NCBI RefSeq assembly: GCF_017639855.1
Contig: NZ_CP072115.1
Location: 682,001-746,000, forward strand
Length of the DNA stretch: 64,000 nt
Source of the DNA: Streptococcus sp. zg-86
GTDB lineage: Bacteria; Bacillota; Bacilli; Lactobacillales; Streptococcaceae
Direction: 5' to 3'
The first letter of the stretch is position 1. Each line of letters begins with the position of its first letter. Both the position numbers and the translations under genes were made by a program. This document shows, piece by piece, positions 1 through 9,941 of this stretch. The notes below the pieces were generated by a model. It was not told the DNA's origin. It was given only the letters and a program-made list of their open reading frames with translations, and did not search any database.

Positions 1-2
1 TG

Positions 3-761
3 GCAGAAATGGATATCACCAATGCTGAAAAAGTCGCAGCCTTTTTTGAAGAAGTAAAACCAAGTATTGTCTATCACTGTGCCGCCTACACAGCAGTTGA
101 TATGGCAGAAGATGAAGGTAAGGAATTGAACTATGCCATTAACGTGACTGGTTCTGAAAATATCGCAAAGGCTGCTGAGCAATATGGAGCAACCTTGGTA
201 TATATCTCAACAGACTATGTCTTCAATGGTGAGTTACCGATAGGGCAAGAGTGGCAAGTAGATGATCAACCAGATCCCCAGTCAGAATACGGTCGGACCA
301 AGCGTTTGGGAGAAGAGGCAGTTGAGAAATACGCTAGTAAATTCTACACTGTGCGCACAGCTTGGGTATTTGGAAATTACGGAAAAAATTTCGTCTTTAC
401 TATGCAAAATCTTGCGGAAACACGTGATACCTTGACAGTTGTGAATGATCAGCATGGACGCCCAACTTGGACGCGTACCTTGGCAGAATTTATGGTTCAT
501 CTCGTAGATACCAAGCAGGAATTTGGTTATTATCATTTATCAAACGATGCTATAGAAGATACAACTTGGTTTGACTTTGCGACTGAGATTTTAAAAGATA
601 CAGATACCAAGGTATTACCAGTTGATTCCAGCCAATTTCCCGCAAAAGCAAAACGACCATTTAACTCGACAATGAGTTTAGAAAAGGCAAAGGCAACAGG
701 TTTTGTGATTCCAACCTGGCAAGAAGCCTTGGCAGCCTTTTATCAACAAGAAAAGAAATAA
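3..761 (+). CDS. rmlD: dTDP-4-dehydrorhamnose reductase, 5' end outside the window
   Basis: RmlD (RfbD) makes the last step of dTDP-L-rhamnose synthesis, reducing dTDP-4-dehydrorhamnose with NAD(P)H in the cytoplasm. The frame is open from the first bases, so the Rossmann GxxGxxG start (about 30 residues) lies before the window. Visible family signatures are YHCAAYTAVD, the catalytic YxxxK as YGRTK, VRTAWVFG and HLSND. It directly precedes the rhamnan polymer genes that consume its product, as gacA precedes gacB in S. pyogenes. The first internal Met (base 9) is not the true start. Confidence 0.95.
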   Translation, partial: AEMDITNAEKVAAFFEEVKPSIVYHCAAYTAVDMAEDEGKELNYAINVTGSENIAKAAEQYGATLVYISTDYVFNGELPIGQEWQVDDQPDPQSEYGRTKRLGEEAVEKYASKFYTVRTAWVFGNYGKNFVFTMQNLAETRDTLTVVNDQHGRPTWTRTLAEFMVHLVDTKQEFGYYHLSNDAIEDTTWFDFATEILKDTDTKVLPVDSSQFPAKAKRPFNSTMSLEKAKATGFVIPTWQEALAAFYQQEKK

Positions 762-872
762 GGCATTCTTGCTTTTTAGGTTTTACCCGAAGGATGGAAT
801 GGTTTGTAGGATAAAAAATGAAGGGGTGGGGTAGATTTGCCTAGCCTCTTTTATGCTTTTCATCCACAATTA

Positions 873-881
873 TGGTATAAT
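873..881 (+). promoter_or_regulatory. extended -10 promoter for the rgp operon
   Basis: TGGTATAAT gives a perfect -10 with an extended TG; no good -35 is visible. It lies inside a possible longer rgpA reading frame (start at 837), which argues that rgpA starts downstream at 915. Confidence 0.6.
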
Positions 882-914
882 TATCTGATTATACTTTTTA
901 GAGTTAAGGATAAG

Positions 915-2063
915 ATGAGACACATTTTTATTATTGGTAGCCGTGGGCTGCCAGCTAAATACGGTGGTTTCGAGACCTTTGTCGAACAACTGGTTACCCA
1001 CCAAGAAAATAGGAAGATTCAATATCATGTTGCTTGTTTGTCAGATGAAACACACCATGTTCATACCCTTTATAAGGGAGCGGATTGTTTTACCATCAAT
1101 CCACCCAAACTAGGACCAGCGCGCGTCATTGCCTATGATATGTTGGCGATTCGCTATGCGCTATCTCTCGTTAAAAAGGAGAGAATAGAGCGGCCAGTTT
1201 TCTATATTTTAGGAAATACAATTGGTGCTTTCATTGCTCCATTTGCCCATCAGATTCATGCTGTTGGAGGGACGCTGTTGGTGAACCCAGATGGATTGGA
1301 ATGGAAACGTAGCAAATGGCCACGTCCTGTGCAGCACTATCTCAAGTATTCAGAAAAGCTGATGACACGGCATGCAGATAGGATTGTTTCAGATAATGAA
1401 GGGATTGAGGACTATATTCAAGCAACCTATCCATGGGCAAAGACGACCTGCGTTGCTTATGGAACAGACCTAACTCCTACCACTCTGACAAACGAAAGTT
1501 CAGAAGTACGAGCATTTTTTGATCGCTTTCAATTAGTAGAAAAAGGTTATTATCTGGTTGTAGGGCGCTTTGTACCCGAAAATAATTATGCGACGATTAT
1601 TCGAGAATTTATGGCGACACAGACTGCTAGAAAATTAGTCATTATCTGTAATCATGAAGGGTCGTCTTACTTTGAGAAGTTGAAAGCAGAAACGCGATTT
1701 GATACCGATGAACGCATCCTATTTGTCGGAACAGTCTACCAGCAGGAGTTGTTGAAATATATCCGCCAAGAAGCGCGTGCCTATCTGCATGGTCATGAGG
1801 TTGGTGGAACCAATCCAGGCTTACTAGAAGCACTTGCCCAAACCAATGAGAATCTGATTTTGGGAGTTGATTTCAACCAAAAAGTAGCGCTTGAAACTGC
1901 CCATTATTGGACAAAAAAAGAGGGGAATTTGGCTGATTTACTCCATCAGATAGATAGACAAGAGGAAAATCAAGAATTGGGACAGGCAGCAAAAGAACGA
2001 ATGGCTTCTCACTACACTTGGGCAAAAATAGTTGGCCAGTATGAGGACTTATTTTTATCATGA
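915..2063 (+). CDS. rgpA: rhamnosyltransferase RgpA/GacB-like (DUF1972, GT4)
   Basis: Glycosyltransferase of the rhamnose-rich cell wall polysaccharide, expected to add the first rhamnose to the GlcNAc-lipid acceptor on the cytoplasmic membrane face. The N-terminus has the DUF1972 signature GSRGLPAKYGGFETF (residues about 6-20), and the C-terminal half has the GT4 donor-binding stretch GGTNPGLLEAL (about 296-306). I chose ATG 915 (382 aa) because TAAGGA precedes it and the promoter -10 lies upstream. A start at 837 would add 26 atypical residues. The stop overlaps the rgpB start by 4 bp (ATGA), so the two are probably translationally coupled. Confidence 0.92.
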   Translation: MRHIFIIGSRGLPAKYGGFETFVEQLVTHQENRKIQYHVACLSDETHHVHTLYKGADCFTINPPKLGPARVIAYDMLAIRYALSLVKKERIERPVFYILGNTIGAFIAPFAHQIHAVGGTLLVNPDGLEWKRSKWPRPVQHYLKYSEKLMTRHADRIVSDNEGIEDYIQATYPWAKTTCVAYGTDLTPTTLTNESSEVRAFFDRFQLVEKGYYLVVGRFVPENNYATIIREFMATQTARKLVIICNHEGSSYFEKLKAETRFDTDERILFVGTVYQQELLKYIRQEARAYLHGHEVGGTNPGLLEALAQTNENLILGVDFNQKVALETAHYWTKKEGNLADLLHQIDRQEENQELGQAAKERMASHYTWAKIVGQYEDLFLS

Positions 2064-2995
2064 GAGTACATATTTTATTATCCACCTATAATGGTGAACG
2101 ATTTTTAAGAGAACAGATTGATAGCATTCGCAGGCAAACGGTTTCTGATTGGACCTTGTTGATTCGAGATGATGGATCAAGCGATGGCACAAGGGACATT
2201 ATCAAGGAATATTGCCAAAAAGATGAGCGAATTTGCTTCATCAATCCAGATGATACGACAAATCTTGGTGTAATAAACAGTTTTCATACCCTTTTGCAAT
2301 ATAAAGTAGCGGATTACTATTTCTTTAGTGATCAGGATGATGTGTGGTTGGAGCATAAATTAGAATGGCAATTAGAAGAGGCTCAGGCTTACCCAGCAGA
2401 CAAGCCCTTGCTAGTTTACACCGATTTAACCGTTGTTGGACAGGATTTGACGGTCATGCATGAAAGTATGATAAAAACGCAGTCGGACCATGCCAATACT
2501 CGTCTTGTTCAGGAATTAACAGAAAATACTGTCACAGGTGGTGTAGCCATGGTCAATCATACCTTAGCGGAGCTTTGGACAGGACAAGAAGCGTATGCCT
2601 TATTGATGCACGATTGGTATTTAGCACTTGTCGCGGCAGCTCTAGGAAATCTTGTCTATATTGATCAACCAACCGAACTCTACCGCCAGCATGAAGCGAA
2701 TGTACTGGGAGCTAGAACCCTTAAAAAACGAATGCACAATTGGATTCGCCCCCATGTGTTATTTGCAAAATACTGGAAACTGATTCAGGACAGTCAAAGA
2801 CAGGCTAGAAATCTCTTGGATTTGCCCTTGTCAACCAAGGATAGAGAACTAGTCGAGAATTTTATAACGATTATGGATGTTCCCTTTATGGAACGACTCA
2901 ACCGTATACGAGTGTATGGTTATCGGAAAAACAAGGCCTTTCACACCCTTGTTTTTACCAGTCTTATCCTCACAAAATTTGCCTATAAGGAGTAA
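2060..2995 (+). CDS. rgpB: rhamnosyltransferase RgpB (GT2)
   Basis: GT2-family transferase that extends the rhamnan backbone in the cytoplasm. The GT-A fold is visible from the N-terminus: LLSTYNGERFLREQ, the nucleotide-sugar motif DDGSSDGT (about 37-44) and FSDQDDVW, containing the metal-binding acidic pair (about 91-97). At 311 aa it has the normal family length. It starts inside the rgpA stop codon and ends two bases before the rgpC start, so it sits in one tight transcription unit. Confidence 0.92.
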   Translation: MRVHILLSTYNGERFLREQIDSIRRQTVSDWTLLIRDDGSSDGTRDIIKEYCQKDERICFINPDDTTNLGVINSFHTLLQYKVADYYFFSDQDDVWLEHKLEWQLEEAQAYPADKPLLVYTDLTVVGQDLTVMHESMIKTQSDHANTRLVQELTENTVTGGVAMVNHTLAELWTGQEAYALLMHDWYLALVAAALGNLVYIDQPTELYRQHEANVLGARTLKKRMHNWIRPHVLFAKYWKLIQDSQRQARNLLDLPLSTKDRELVENFITIMDVPFMERLNRIRVYGYRKNKAFHTLVFTSLILTKFAYKE

Positions 2996-2997
2996 AC

Positions 2998-3801
2998 ATG
3001 GATATTTTTTCCCAAAAAAATCGAATTTTACTAAAAGAATTAATCAAAACGGATTTTAAATTGCGTTATCAAGGAAGCGTGATTGGCTATTTATGGTCTA
3101 TCTTGAAGCCTTTGATGCTCTTTGCAATTATGTATGTTGTCTTCATTCATTTCCTACGCTTAGGAGGAGATGTTCCACACTTTCCAGTTGCCCTCTTGTT
3201 AGGGAATGTCATCTGGTCCTTCTTTGCAGAAGCAACCAATATGGGAATGGTTTCGATTGTCACTCGTGGTGATTTATTGAGAAAACTCAATTTTTCAAAA
3301 GAAATTATCGTCTTATCATCTGTCTTTGGAGCAGCGATTAACTTTTCAATCAATCTAATTGTTGTCTTGATCTTTTCTATTTTTAATGGGGTTGAGTTTA
3401 CTTGGACAGTTATCTTTGCCCTTCCATTGTTTTTAGAGTTGTTTTTATTGGCAACTGGGGTGGCCTTTATTCTTTCTACTCTCTTTGTTCGTTTCCGTGA
3501 TTTAGCACAGATTTGGGAAGTCTTTATGCAGGCTGGAATGTATGCAACGCCGATTATTTATTCCCTTTCTTTTGTAATGAACAAAAGCGTGCTAGCAGCG
3601 AAGATTATTATGCTCAATCCGCTAGCTCAAATTATCCAAGATATGCGGTATTTTGTCATTGATCGGGCCAATATCCCTGTATGGCAAATCATTCAAAATA
3701 AGGTGATTGTCTTGATTCCGTATCTCATTCCTATCTTGGTATTTGTGATTGGGACAACAGTATTTAAGAAATATTCTAAGAAATTTGCGGAGATTCTCTA
3801 A
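2998..3801 (+). CDS. rgpC: polysaccharide ABC exporter permease RgpC
   Basis: ABC-2 type permease (267 aa, about six hydrophobic segments) that flips the lipid-linked rhamnan across the membrane with RgpD. The N-terminal amphipathic stretch KTDFKLRYQGSVIGYLWSIL is typical of Wzm/TagG/RgpC permeases. TAAGGAG just upstream serves as the ribosome site. Its stop overlaps the ATG of the ATPase gene (TAATG), the usual coupling between the two subunits. Confidence 0.93.
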   Translation: MDIFSQKNRILLKELIKTDFKLRYQGSVIGYLWSILKPLMLFAIMYVVFIHFLRLGGDVPHFPVALLLGNVIWSFFAEATNMGMVSIVTRGDLLRKLNFSKEIIVLSSVFGAAINFSINLIVVLIFSIFNGVEFTWTVIFALPLFLELFLLATGVAFILSTLFVRFRDLAQIWEVFMQAGMYATPIIYSLSFVMNKSVLAAKIIMLNPLAQIIQDMRYFVIDRANIPVWQIIQNKVIVLIPYLIPILVFVIGTTVFKKYSKKFAEIL

Positions 3802-5018
3802 TGACAGACAAACAGATTGCAGTAAAAGTAGACCATGTCAGCAAGTTTTTCAAATTACCGACTGAAGCGAGCCAAAGTCTGCGAACAACCATGGTCAATC
3901 GTTTTAAAGGTATTAAAGGTTACAAAGAGCAGCATGTGTTAAAAGATATTTCCTTTGAAGTAGAAAAGGGAGATTTCTTTGGTATTCTTGGACGTAATGG
4001 TTCTGGAAAATCAACCTTACTCAAGATTATTTCACAAATTTATGTGCCAGAAAAAGGCTCTGTGACCGTCAATGGTAAGTTGGTATCTTTTATTGAGCTT
4101 GGTGTCGGCTTTAATCCGGAATTGACTGGTCGAGAAAATGTCTATTTAAATGGTGCCCTGCTTGGGTTTTCGCGCGAAGAAATTGATGCCATGTATGATG
4201 ACATCGTGGAATTTGCGGAACTTCAAGAGTTTATGAACCAAAAATTGAAGAATTATTCGAGCGGTATGCAGGTTCGTCTTGCCTTTTCGGTTGCCATTAA
4301 AGCGCAAGGTGATGTCCTGATTTTAGATGAAGTATTAGCGGTTGGAGACGAAGCCTTTCAGCGGAAATGTAACGATTATTTCCAAGAACGCAAAAAAAGC
4401 GGCAAGACGACCATTCTGGTCACTCATGACATGGGTGCAGTCAAAAAATACTGCAACAAAGCCGTTTTGATTGAAAATGGATTGGTCAAAGCGATTGGGA
4501 ATCCAGAAAATGTAGCCAATCAATACAGCTTTGACAATACTATTCCGATTCATCAGGATTCGAATGAAGGAGAGGCTGAAGGACAGGAAGAACAAGTCCA
4601 AGTTGAAAATTTCCGCTTACAATTATTATCGAAACAACAGATTGCTCCGGGAGATCTTGTTCACTTTGAAATTGATTTTGATGTCATAGAAGATATTGAG
4701 ACCTATATTGCCTTGTCATTGACGGATATTGATCGCAATATTTGGATTTATAATGATAATTCACTCGATCAGCTGATGACTGGGAAAGGGCATAAAACAA
4801 TTCATTACCAATGCTCACTCCCAAATGTCAACAACTTAAAATTAAAATTGGAAGTGACCGTTCGAAATGCAGCTGGTGAAATGTTAGCTTATTCGGACGC
4901 CACTCAAACGCCTATTATTATGGTACAACGAACAGATATCGCCTTTGATGATAAATCTGCTCAGGACTCTGCAACTGGTTTAATCCAGAGAAATGGAACG
5001 TGGAGATTTGAAAAATGA
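3801..5018 (+). CDS. rgpD: polysaccharide ABC exporter ATPase RgpD
   Basis: ATP-binding subunit for rhamnan export. Motifs in order: Walker A GRNGSGKST (about 64-72), signature YSSGMQVRLAF, Walker B LILDEVLAVGD, and the H-loop VTHD. At 405 aa it is longer than TagH-like ATPases. The C-terminal 140 residues look like the beta-rich Wzt-type domain that recognises the glycan before export; this is inference from family architecture. It overlaps rgpC upstream and the next glycosyltransferase downstream by 4 bp. Confidence 0.93.
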   Translation: MTDKQIAVKVDHVSKFFKLPTEASQSLRTTMVNRFKGIKGYKEQHVLKDISFEVEKGDFFGILGRNGSGKSTLLKIISQIYVPEKGSVTVNGKLVSFIELGVGFNPELTGRENVYLNGALLGFSREEIDAMYDDIVEFAELQEFMNQKLKNYSSGMQVRLAFSVAIKAQGDVLILDEVLAVGDEAFQRKCNDYFQERKKSGKTTILVTHDMGAVKKYCNKAVLIENGLVKAIGNPENVANQYSFDNTIPIHQDSNEGEAEGQEEQVQVENFRLQLLSKQQIAPGDLVHFEIDFDVIEDIETYIALSLTDIDRNIWIYNDNSLDQLMTGKGHKTIHYQCSLPNVNNLKLKLEVTVRNAAGEMLAYSDATQTPIIMVQRTDIAFDDKSAQDSATGLIQRNGTWRFEK

Positions 5019-6313
5019 AACCTGTAATTTCGGTAGTTGTAACTTGCTATAATCATGAACAGTTCATCGAGGAGTGTCTCAGAAGTATATTTTCTCAGAC
5101 ATATCCTATGATTGACTTATATGTCTATAATGACGGCTCTACGGATTATTCAGAGGAGGTCATTCTAAATGTTTTGAAAGACTCCCCATTTGAAAGCACT
5201 AGCTATAAGTACCATGAGAATTGTGGCTTGGTCAAGACCCGAAATAAGGCGCTCGAACAAGTAGGTGGAGATTTTGTATTATTTGTCGATAGTGATGATT
5301 TTTTACCTACGAATTTTATCGAGGAACTTGTTCAAACGGCTCTTCAAGAAGACGCTGATATTGTGTATGCTAAGCTAAAAAATCCAGCAGATAACACAAT
5401 CGTGATTGATACACAAGAATACAATCTGGGGTCCCTATTTTTGGGGAATTACATTTCAGCCACGTCTTTAATCCGTAAGGAAACGATTGGGGATAGTCGC
5501 TATGATGAATATTTAAATTATAAAAAGTTGGAAGATTATGATTTCTATCTACATTTAATCTTAGAAAAGGGAGCAAAACCTGTCCCAAATCATACAACTT
5601 TCTTAAACTACAGAGTACTTGCGAACTCAATGTCAGCTAGGAACAACCTTTTAAAGCATTATATAGCCTATATCTACATTCTTGCAAAGTATCAAAAGCT
5701 TGCTCCAAAAGAAGTAGAATATGCAATTGATATTCATTTTAATCATAATAGACAGTTAGCTGTAGCAAATCAAAAAGTTACAGTTTATATGGCAGATGCA
5801 GAAGGGCTATTTTCAGAAGAAAACAAGCTTCAATTCCCTATTGCCAACGCAGCGGCTATTACCTTTGACCTTCCTGAGACTTGTCAGCATATCCGAGTTG
5901 ATTTATCGGAGATACCTAGTTTTTATGAGCGAGTTAGCTTGACATCGCAGGAAACGGGAGAGGAACTTTTACCAGGTTTTACAAATGCGATTATATTGGA
6001 GAAATCCTACCTATTTCCAAATCCTGATCCACAGATGATTTATGAAATTCCTGCTACAGCAAACCGGACCTATACCTTATCGTACCAGTCATATGAAATG
6101 GATAATCTTCACTCAGATGATTACGTTGTAAAAATTCTTGCTCAAAACTTACTTGATATGACAGTAAAAGTGAAAGAATTGGAACAATATAAGTTAGGAT
6201 TTGACCAAAAACAACAACAGCTAGAAAAAGTAACGGATCAATACAATCGGGTTATTACTTCTCGTCGTTGGACAATTCCGACTAAAATATTAAATTTCTT
6301 TAGGAGAAAATAA
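5015..6313 (+). CDS. GT2 glycosyltransferase of the rhamnan cluster
   Basis: N-terminal GT2 domain with SVVVTCYNHEQFIEECL, YNDGSTD and LFVDSDDF. It sits where S. mutans has the side-chain glucosyltransferase rgpE, but the sequence alone does not fix donor or acceptor, so I give no symbol. After about residue 230 comes a non-catalytic region followed by a Gln/Lys/Glu-rich possible coiled coil and a basic tail ending SRRWTIPTKILNFFRRK, as in other streptococcal polysaccharide transferases. The start overlaps rgpD and the stop overlaps rgpF by one base. Confidence 0.85.
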   Translation: MKPVISVVVTCYNHEQFIEECLRSIFSQTYPMIDLYVYNDGSTDYSEEVILNVLKDSPFESTSYKYHENCGLVKTRNKALEQVGGDFVLFVDSDDFLPTNFIEELVQTALQEDADIVYAKLKNPADNTIVIDTQEYNLGSLFLGNYISATSLIRKETIGDSRYDEYLNYKKLEDYDFYLHLILEKGAKPVPNHTTFLNYRVLANSMSARNNLLKHYIAYIYILAKYQKLAPKEVEYAIDIHFNHNRQLAVANQKVTVYMADAEGLFSEENKLQFPIANAAAITFDLPETCQHIRVDLSEIPSFYERVSLTSQETGEELLPGFTNAIILEKSYLFPNPDPQMIYEIPATANRTYTLSYQSYEMDNLHSDDYVVKILAQNLLDMTVKVKELEQYKLGFDQKQQQLEKVTDQYNRVITSRRWTIPTKILNFFRRK

Positions 6314-8061
6314 TGAAACGCCTATTACTATATGTGCATTTTAATAAATATAATATCATCAGCTCACATGTTGAGTACCAGCTAATGCACATGCGACCAC
6401 TTTTTTCAAAAGTTGTCTTTATCTCAAACAGTATTCTTTCCCCAGAAGCAGTGGAACATTTACAAGATGCCAGCTTGATTGATGCTTTTATCCAACGTGA
6501 AAATAGTGGCTTCGATTTTGCAGCTTGGCGGGACGGAATGAATCAGGTTGGTTTTTCTCATTTAGAAGAATATGATTCGGTTACCTTGATGAATGATACT
6601 TGCTTTGGTCCTTTGTGGGATATGGGAGAGGTCTATCATCGTTTTGAAAGTGATGAGGCAGTTGATTTTTGGGGAATGACCAATCATCGTGAAACAAAGG
6701 GAGTTAAAGAACATATCCAAAGTTACTTTGTTTCATTTAAACATGAGGTGATTTGCTCTCCAGCCTTCCAAGACTTTTGGTCTACTGTCCAAGATTTTAC
6801 AGATGTACAAGAAGTGATTGATCACTATGAAACGCAAGTGACGACTTCTCTTGTTCAAGCAGGTTTTCGTTATCAAACCGTTTTTAATACGATTGATGCT
6901 GACACCACAGGGATGAGACATCCTGACTTCTCTTATTACAATCCGACCAGTATTTTAAGCCATAAGGTTCCATTTATTAAAGTAAAGGCATTTGAAGGCA
7001 ACCAAATTATTGCACCCTTTATTTTGGAAGAGATTGGAAGAACATCGGATTATCCTGTTGATCTGATTATTTACCACATGTCAAAAGTATTTAGTCCTAC
7101 TCGTGACTATCTATTAGGGAAGAAATACCATAGAGATACGGCTATTAGCAATCGCTTAAAGGATGCGAAAGTAGCGATTCACTTGCATACCTTCTATGTT
7201 GACTTGTTAGAAGAGTTTTTAGATGCATTTGAAGGATTTGTTTTTACCTATGATTTATATTTGACGACCAATACTGAGGAAAAAATCAAGGAAATTCAGG
7301 AAATCTTGGATAGACGGAATGTATCCGCAACTATTCGATTAACTGGAAATATTGGACGTGATGTCTTGCCGATGTTGCAATTAAAAGAGGAATTGGCACA
7401 ATATGAGTATGTTGGACATTTCCATACCAAAAAATCAAAAGAGGCAGACTATTGGGCAGGACAATCATGGCGAACAGAATTGATTGATATGCTGGTTAAA
7501 CCTTCAAACGAAATTCTCTCCAGTATGATAGAAACAGAAGAATTGGGAATGATGATTGCAGATATTCCTAGCTATTTCCGTTATGTTCGTCTGGATCCTT
7601 GGGCAGAACTCGGAATGATTCCGTTTATGGAAGAACTATGGGAAAAAATGGCCTTGCCGAAACAAATGGATTTTTATGAAGCAGATGTTTTTGTCATGAG
7701 TTATGGAACCTATATTTGGTTTAAATACGACGCCTTGAAACCCTTATTTGAGATTGGATTAACAGAAGCAGATGTTCCGAAAGAACCATTGCCACAAAAT
7801 ACTATTCTTCACGCCATTGAGCGCTTATTAGTCTATATTGCATGGGCACAGGGATACGATTTTAGAATCAGACAAAATCCAAATCCTATTCCTCCATTTA
7901 TAGACAACCGCATTTTGAATAGAAGACAATTAGAGCAATTTAGCCCCTATGCCTACATTGATTTCACTTATTTTGGTGGCATAAAAGGCGCACTGAAATA
8001 TTTAAGAAAATCGTGGACGAATACATTGAAGTATCTTTTCAAACGGATAGTAGGAAAGTAA
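6313..8061 (+). CDS. rgpF: rhamnan synthesis protein RgpF
   Basis: Rhamnosyltransferase of the RgpF family (582 aa, the usual size), needed for elongation of the polyrhamnose chain. The N-terminal half shows RENSGFDFAAWRDGM and TLMNDTCFGPLWD. The C-terminal half repeats the theme with NIGRDVLPMLQL and GHFHTKKS, consistent with the two-domain family architecture. It is the last gene of the overlapping rgpA-F run. A weak hairpin (TAAGAG/CTCTTA) spans its stop codon, followed by about 150 bp before the next gene. Confidence 0.92.
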   Translation: MKRLLLYVHFNKYNIISSHVEYQLMHMRPLFSKVVFISNSILSPEAVEHLQDASLIDAFIQRENSGFDFAAWRDGMNQVGFSHLEEYDSVTLMNDTCFGPLWDMGEVYHRFESDEAVDFWGMTNHRETKGVKEHIQSYFVSFKHEVICSPAFQDFWSTVQDFTDVQEVIDHYETQVTTSLVQAGFRYQTVFNTIDADTTGMRHPDFSYYNPTSILSHKVPFIKVKAFEGNQIIAPFILEEIGRTSDYPVDLIIYHMSKVFSPTRDYLLGKKYHRDTAISNRLKDAKVAIHLHTFYVDLLEEFLDAFEGFVFTYDLYLTTNTEEKIKEIQEILDRRNVSATIRLTGNIGRDVLPMLQLKEELAQYEYVGHFHTKKSKEADYWAGQSWRTELIDMLVKPSNEILSSMIETEELGMMIADIPSYFRYVRLDPWAELGMIPFMEELWEKMALPKQMDFYEADVFVMSYGTYIWFKYDALKPLFEIGLTEADVPKEPLPQNTILHAIERLLVYIAWAQGYDFRIRQNPNPIPPFIDNRILNRRQLEQFSPYAYIDFTYFGGIKGALKYLRKSWTNTLKYLFKRIVGK

Positions 8062-8230
8062 GAGATGCACTCTTATTTTGAAAAGCATGTAAGTCTATGA
8101 TTGGTCTTGTACGGAATGGATAAGACTTTTAGATTTTGCTGTATTCAATAAAATGTGGAATAATATTATCAAAAGAACAGGACGAAACGTAAATGTACAT
8201 AATGAAAAATCTTAGAGTAGAGGACAGGGT

Positions 8231-9874
8231 ATGTTGCAACTATTAAAAAAGAGAGTGAATGAGTTGTGGGATAAGCGACTACTGATATTTACTATTTTAA
8301 AATATTCCTTTACAACGATGCTCATCCTCTATTCTCACCGTATTCATCAAAATCATTTTTACGTGATGATTAGCTTATTAGAGTTAATCTCAATAGCGCT
8401 CTTTTCGAATTACTTGCTACGGATTAATAAGTGGCTGGCATTCATTATCAATAGTCTTGCCCTATTGCTGTTAAATGCCCAAATGCTGATGATGATTTTT
8501 GGTGGTAGCTATGTAACCTTGGTTATGTTAACAAATTTGGAGTCAATTGAAGCCATAGGTGGAAAATTGAAGCTCTATCTTTCAGGGGTGATTGCGTTAG
8601 TGATGTTTTCGCTAATGCCAATCAAACGATTCAAAGTGCCGTATGTGAGTACTAATAAGTTATTATCTATTTCTCTTTTAAGCGAATTAATTTTAACCTT
8701 GATGCATGGAAGTATGTATTCTCCGTTTTTTGCGATTTATCAGCTAAGACAGGATGCAAAGGCTTATCAACGTCAATTGGAGGAAATTGCCAACCAACCA
8801 AATATTACATCTGAATTTTATAGAGAACATGTGGATTCTGCTATTCAAAGACCAGAAAATATAAAAGAAAAACCAAATGTTGTTTTACTTTTTGTAGAGG
8901 GGTTGTCTCAAAATATTATTGATGATAGTCGAGCGATTATGCCTACAGTGGCTAAAGTACAAAAAGAATCCTTGAATTTCAGCAATTATTATAATCATAC
9001 CTTTGCGACCTATCGGGGTATCATCGGACAGCTCTATTCAGGATATCAATTAGACAACTATGATAATAATACGCTGATTTCCATACAAGATGTACTAGCT
9101 AATGAAGGCTATCAAACATCTTTTATCAATGTTGAGCCAAGCAACACCCAATTTACGACTTACCTAGAATCTTTGAATTTCCAAAATCTAATCTCAGATC
9201 CTAGTAAATCCTACTCAGGACATAATGGAACGGTTTCTGATAAAGAAGCATTTGAGATTCTCTATGACACTATTGAGCAGCAGGCTAAGGAAGACAAACC
9301 ATTCTTTACAGCCATGTATACTTTTGGAACGCATATTACCTTAAATTCACCACATGAAAAGTATGGTGATGGTCATAGTCCACTATTAAATCGTTTTTAT
9401 AATTTCGATGTGCAGTTTAAAAAATTTATAGAAAAGTTTAAAGAGAGTGGGCTAGCCCAAAATACGGTACTCGTATTTGCAGTAGATCATGCAACCTATC
9501 AGGACGCAGAATTTATTAGTGTATTCCCAGGATATGCTAGGGCCAATCCAGATGTGGACATAGTACCTTTCTTTATGTATCATGACGGAATAATGGCTCG
9601 AACAGTAGATGTGAAGGGACGAAATTCCATTGATATGGCTCCAACTATTTTAGATTATATGGATATCAATCGGGAAAATTATTTCTTAGGAACGAGTCTA
9701 TTTTTCCCAAAAGAAAACAACAATTCATTTGACACAGTCTTTTTTGACAATAGTTTCTTATTATCAACGGATCAAAATAGGGTTGAGCCTTTATCAGAAG
9801 CCTCTAAAGAGATTATTGAGGCCCAACTCCAAAAATATTTTGCTGCAAAAACGCAGCCACCGATGAAACCGTGA
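8231..9874 (+). CDS. membrane sulfatase-fold phosphoglycerol transferase (GacH/LtaS-like)
   Basis: About five N-terminal transmembrane segments (residues about 20-170) precede an extracellular alkaline-phosphatase/sulfatase-fold domain. LFVEGLSQN carries the metal-binding Glu, FATYRG (about 258-263) carries the likely nucleophile Thr, and VDHATY supplies later metal ligands. LtaS-family enzymes move glycerol phosphate from phosphatidylglycerol. Directly after rgpF, the position matches gacH/sccH, which decorate rhamnan side chains with glycerol phosphate. I infer that role, but the protein (547 aa) is shorter than GacH and could have another acceptor. GGACAGGGT precedes the start closely. Confidence 0.75.
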   Translation: MLQLLKKRVNELWDKRLLIFTILKYSFTTMLILYSHRIHQNHFYVMISLLELISIALFSNYLLRINKWLAFIINSLALLLLNAQMLMMIFGGSYVTLVMLTNLESIEAIGGKLKLYLSGVIALVMFSLMPIKRFKVPYVSTNKLLSISLLSELILTLMHGSMYSPFFAIYQLRQDAKAYQRQLEEIANQPNITSEFYREHVDSAIQRPENIKEKPNVVLLFVEGLSQNIIDDSRAIMPTVAKVQKESLNFSNYYNHTFATYRGIIGQLYSGYQLDNYDNNTLISIQDVLANEGYQTSFINVEPSNTQFTTYLESLNFQNLISDPSKSYSGHNGTVSDKEAFEILYDTIEQQAKEDKPFFTAMYTFGTHITLNSPHEKYGDGHSPLLNRFYNFDVQFKKFIEKFKESGLAQNTVLVFAVDHATYQDAEFISVFPGYARANPDVDIVPFFMYHDGIMARTVDVKGRNSIDMAPTILDYMDINRENYFLGTSLFFPKENNNSFDTVFFDNSFLLSTDQNRVEPLSEASKEIIEAQLQKYFAAKTQPPMKP

Positions 9875-9891
9875 TATTTTACTAATATATA

Positions 9892-9920
9892 TTGACAAAA
9901 CCGAAAATCTTTGCTATCTT
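9892..9920 (+). promoter_or_regulatory. strong promoter of the lectin-like gene
   Basis: TTGACA, 17 bp, TATCTT with extended TGC. The initiation site falls near 9927, just before the Shine-Dalgarno GGGAGGAAG and the ATG at 9942. The next gene is therefore its own unit, not part of the rgp operon. Confidence 0.8.
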
Positions 9921-9941
9921 TAATTTAGGGAGGAAGTTTAA

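Noticed and set aside
837..914. 26-residue N-terminal extension of rgpA
   Set aside because: It contains the TGGTATAAT promoter and lacks a ribosome site; family proteins start at MRHIFIIGSRG.
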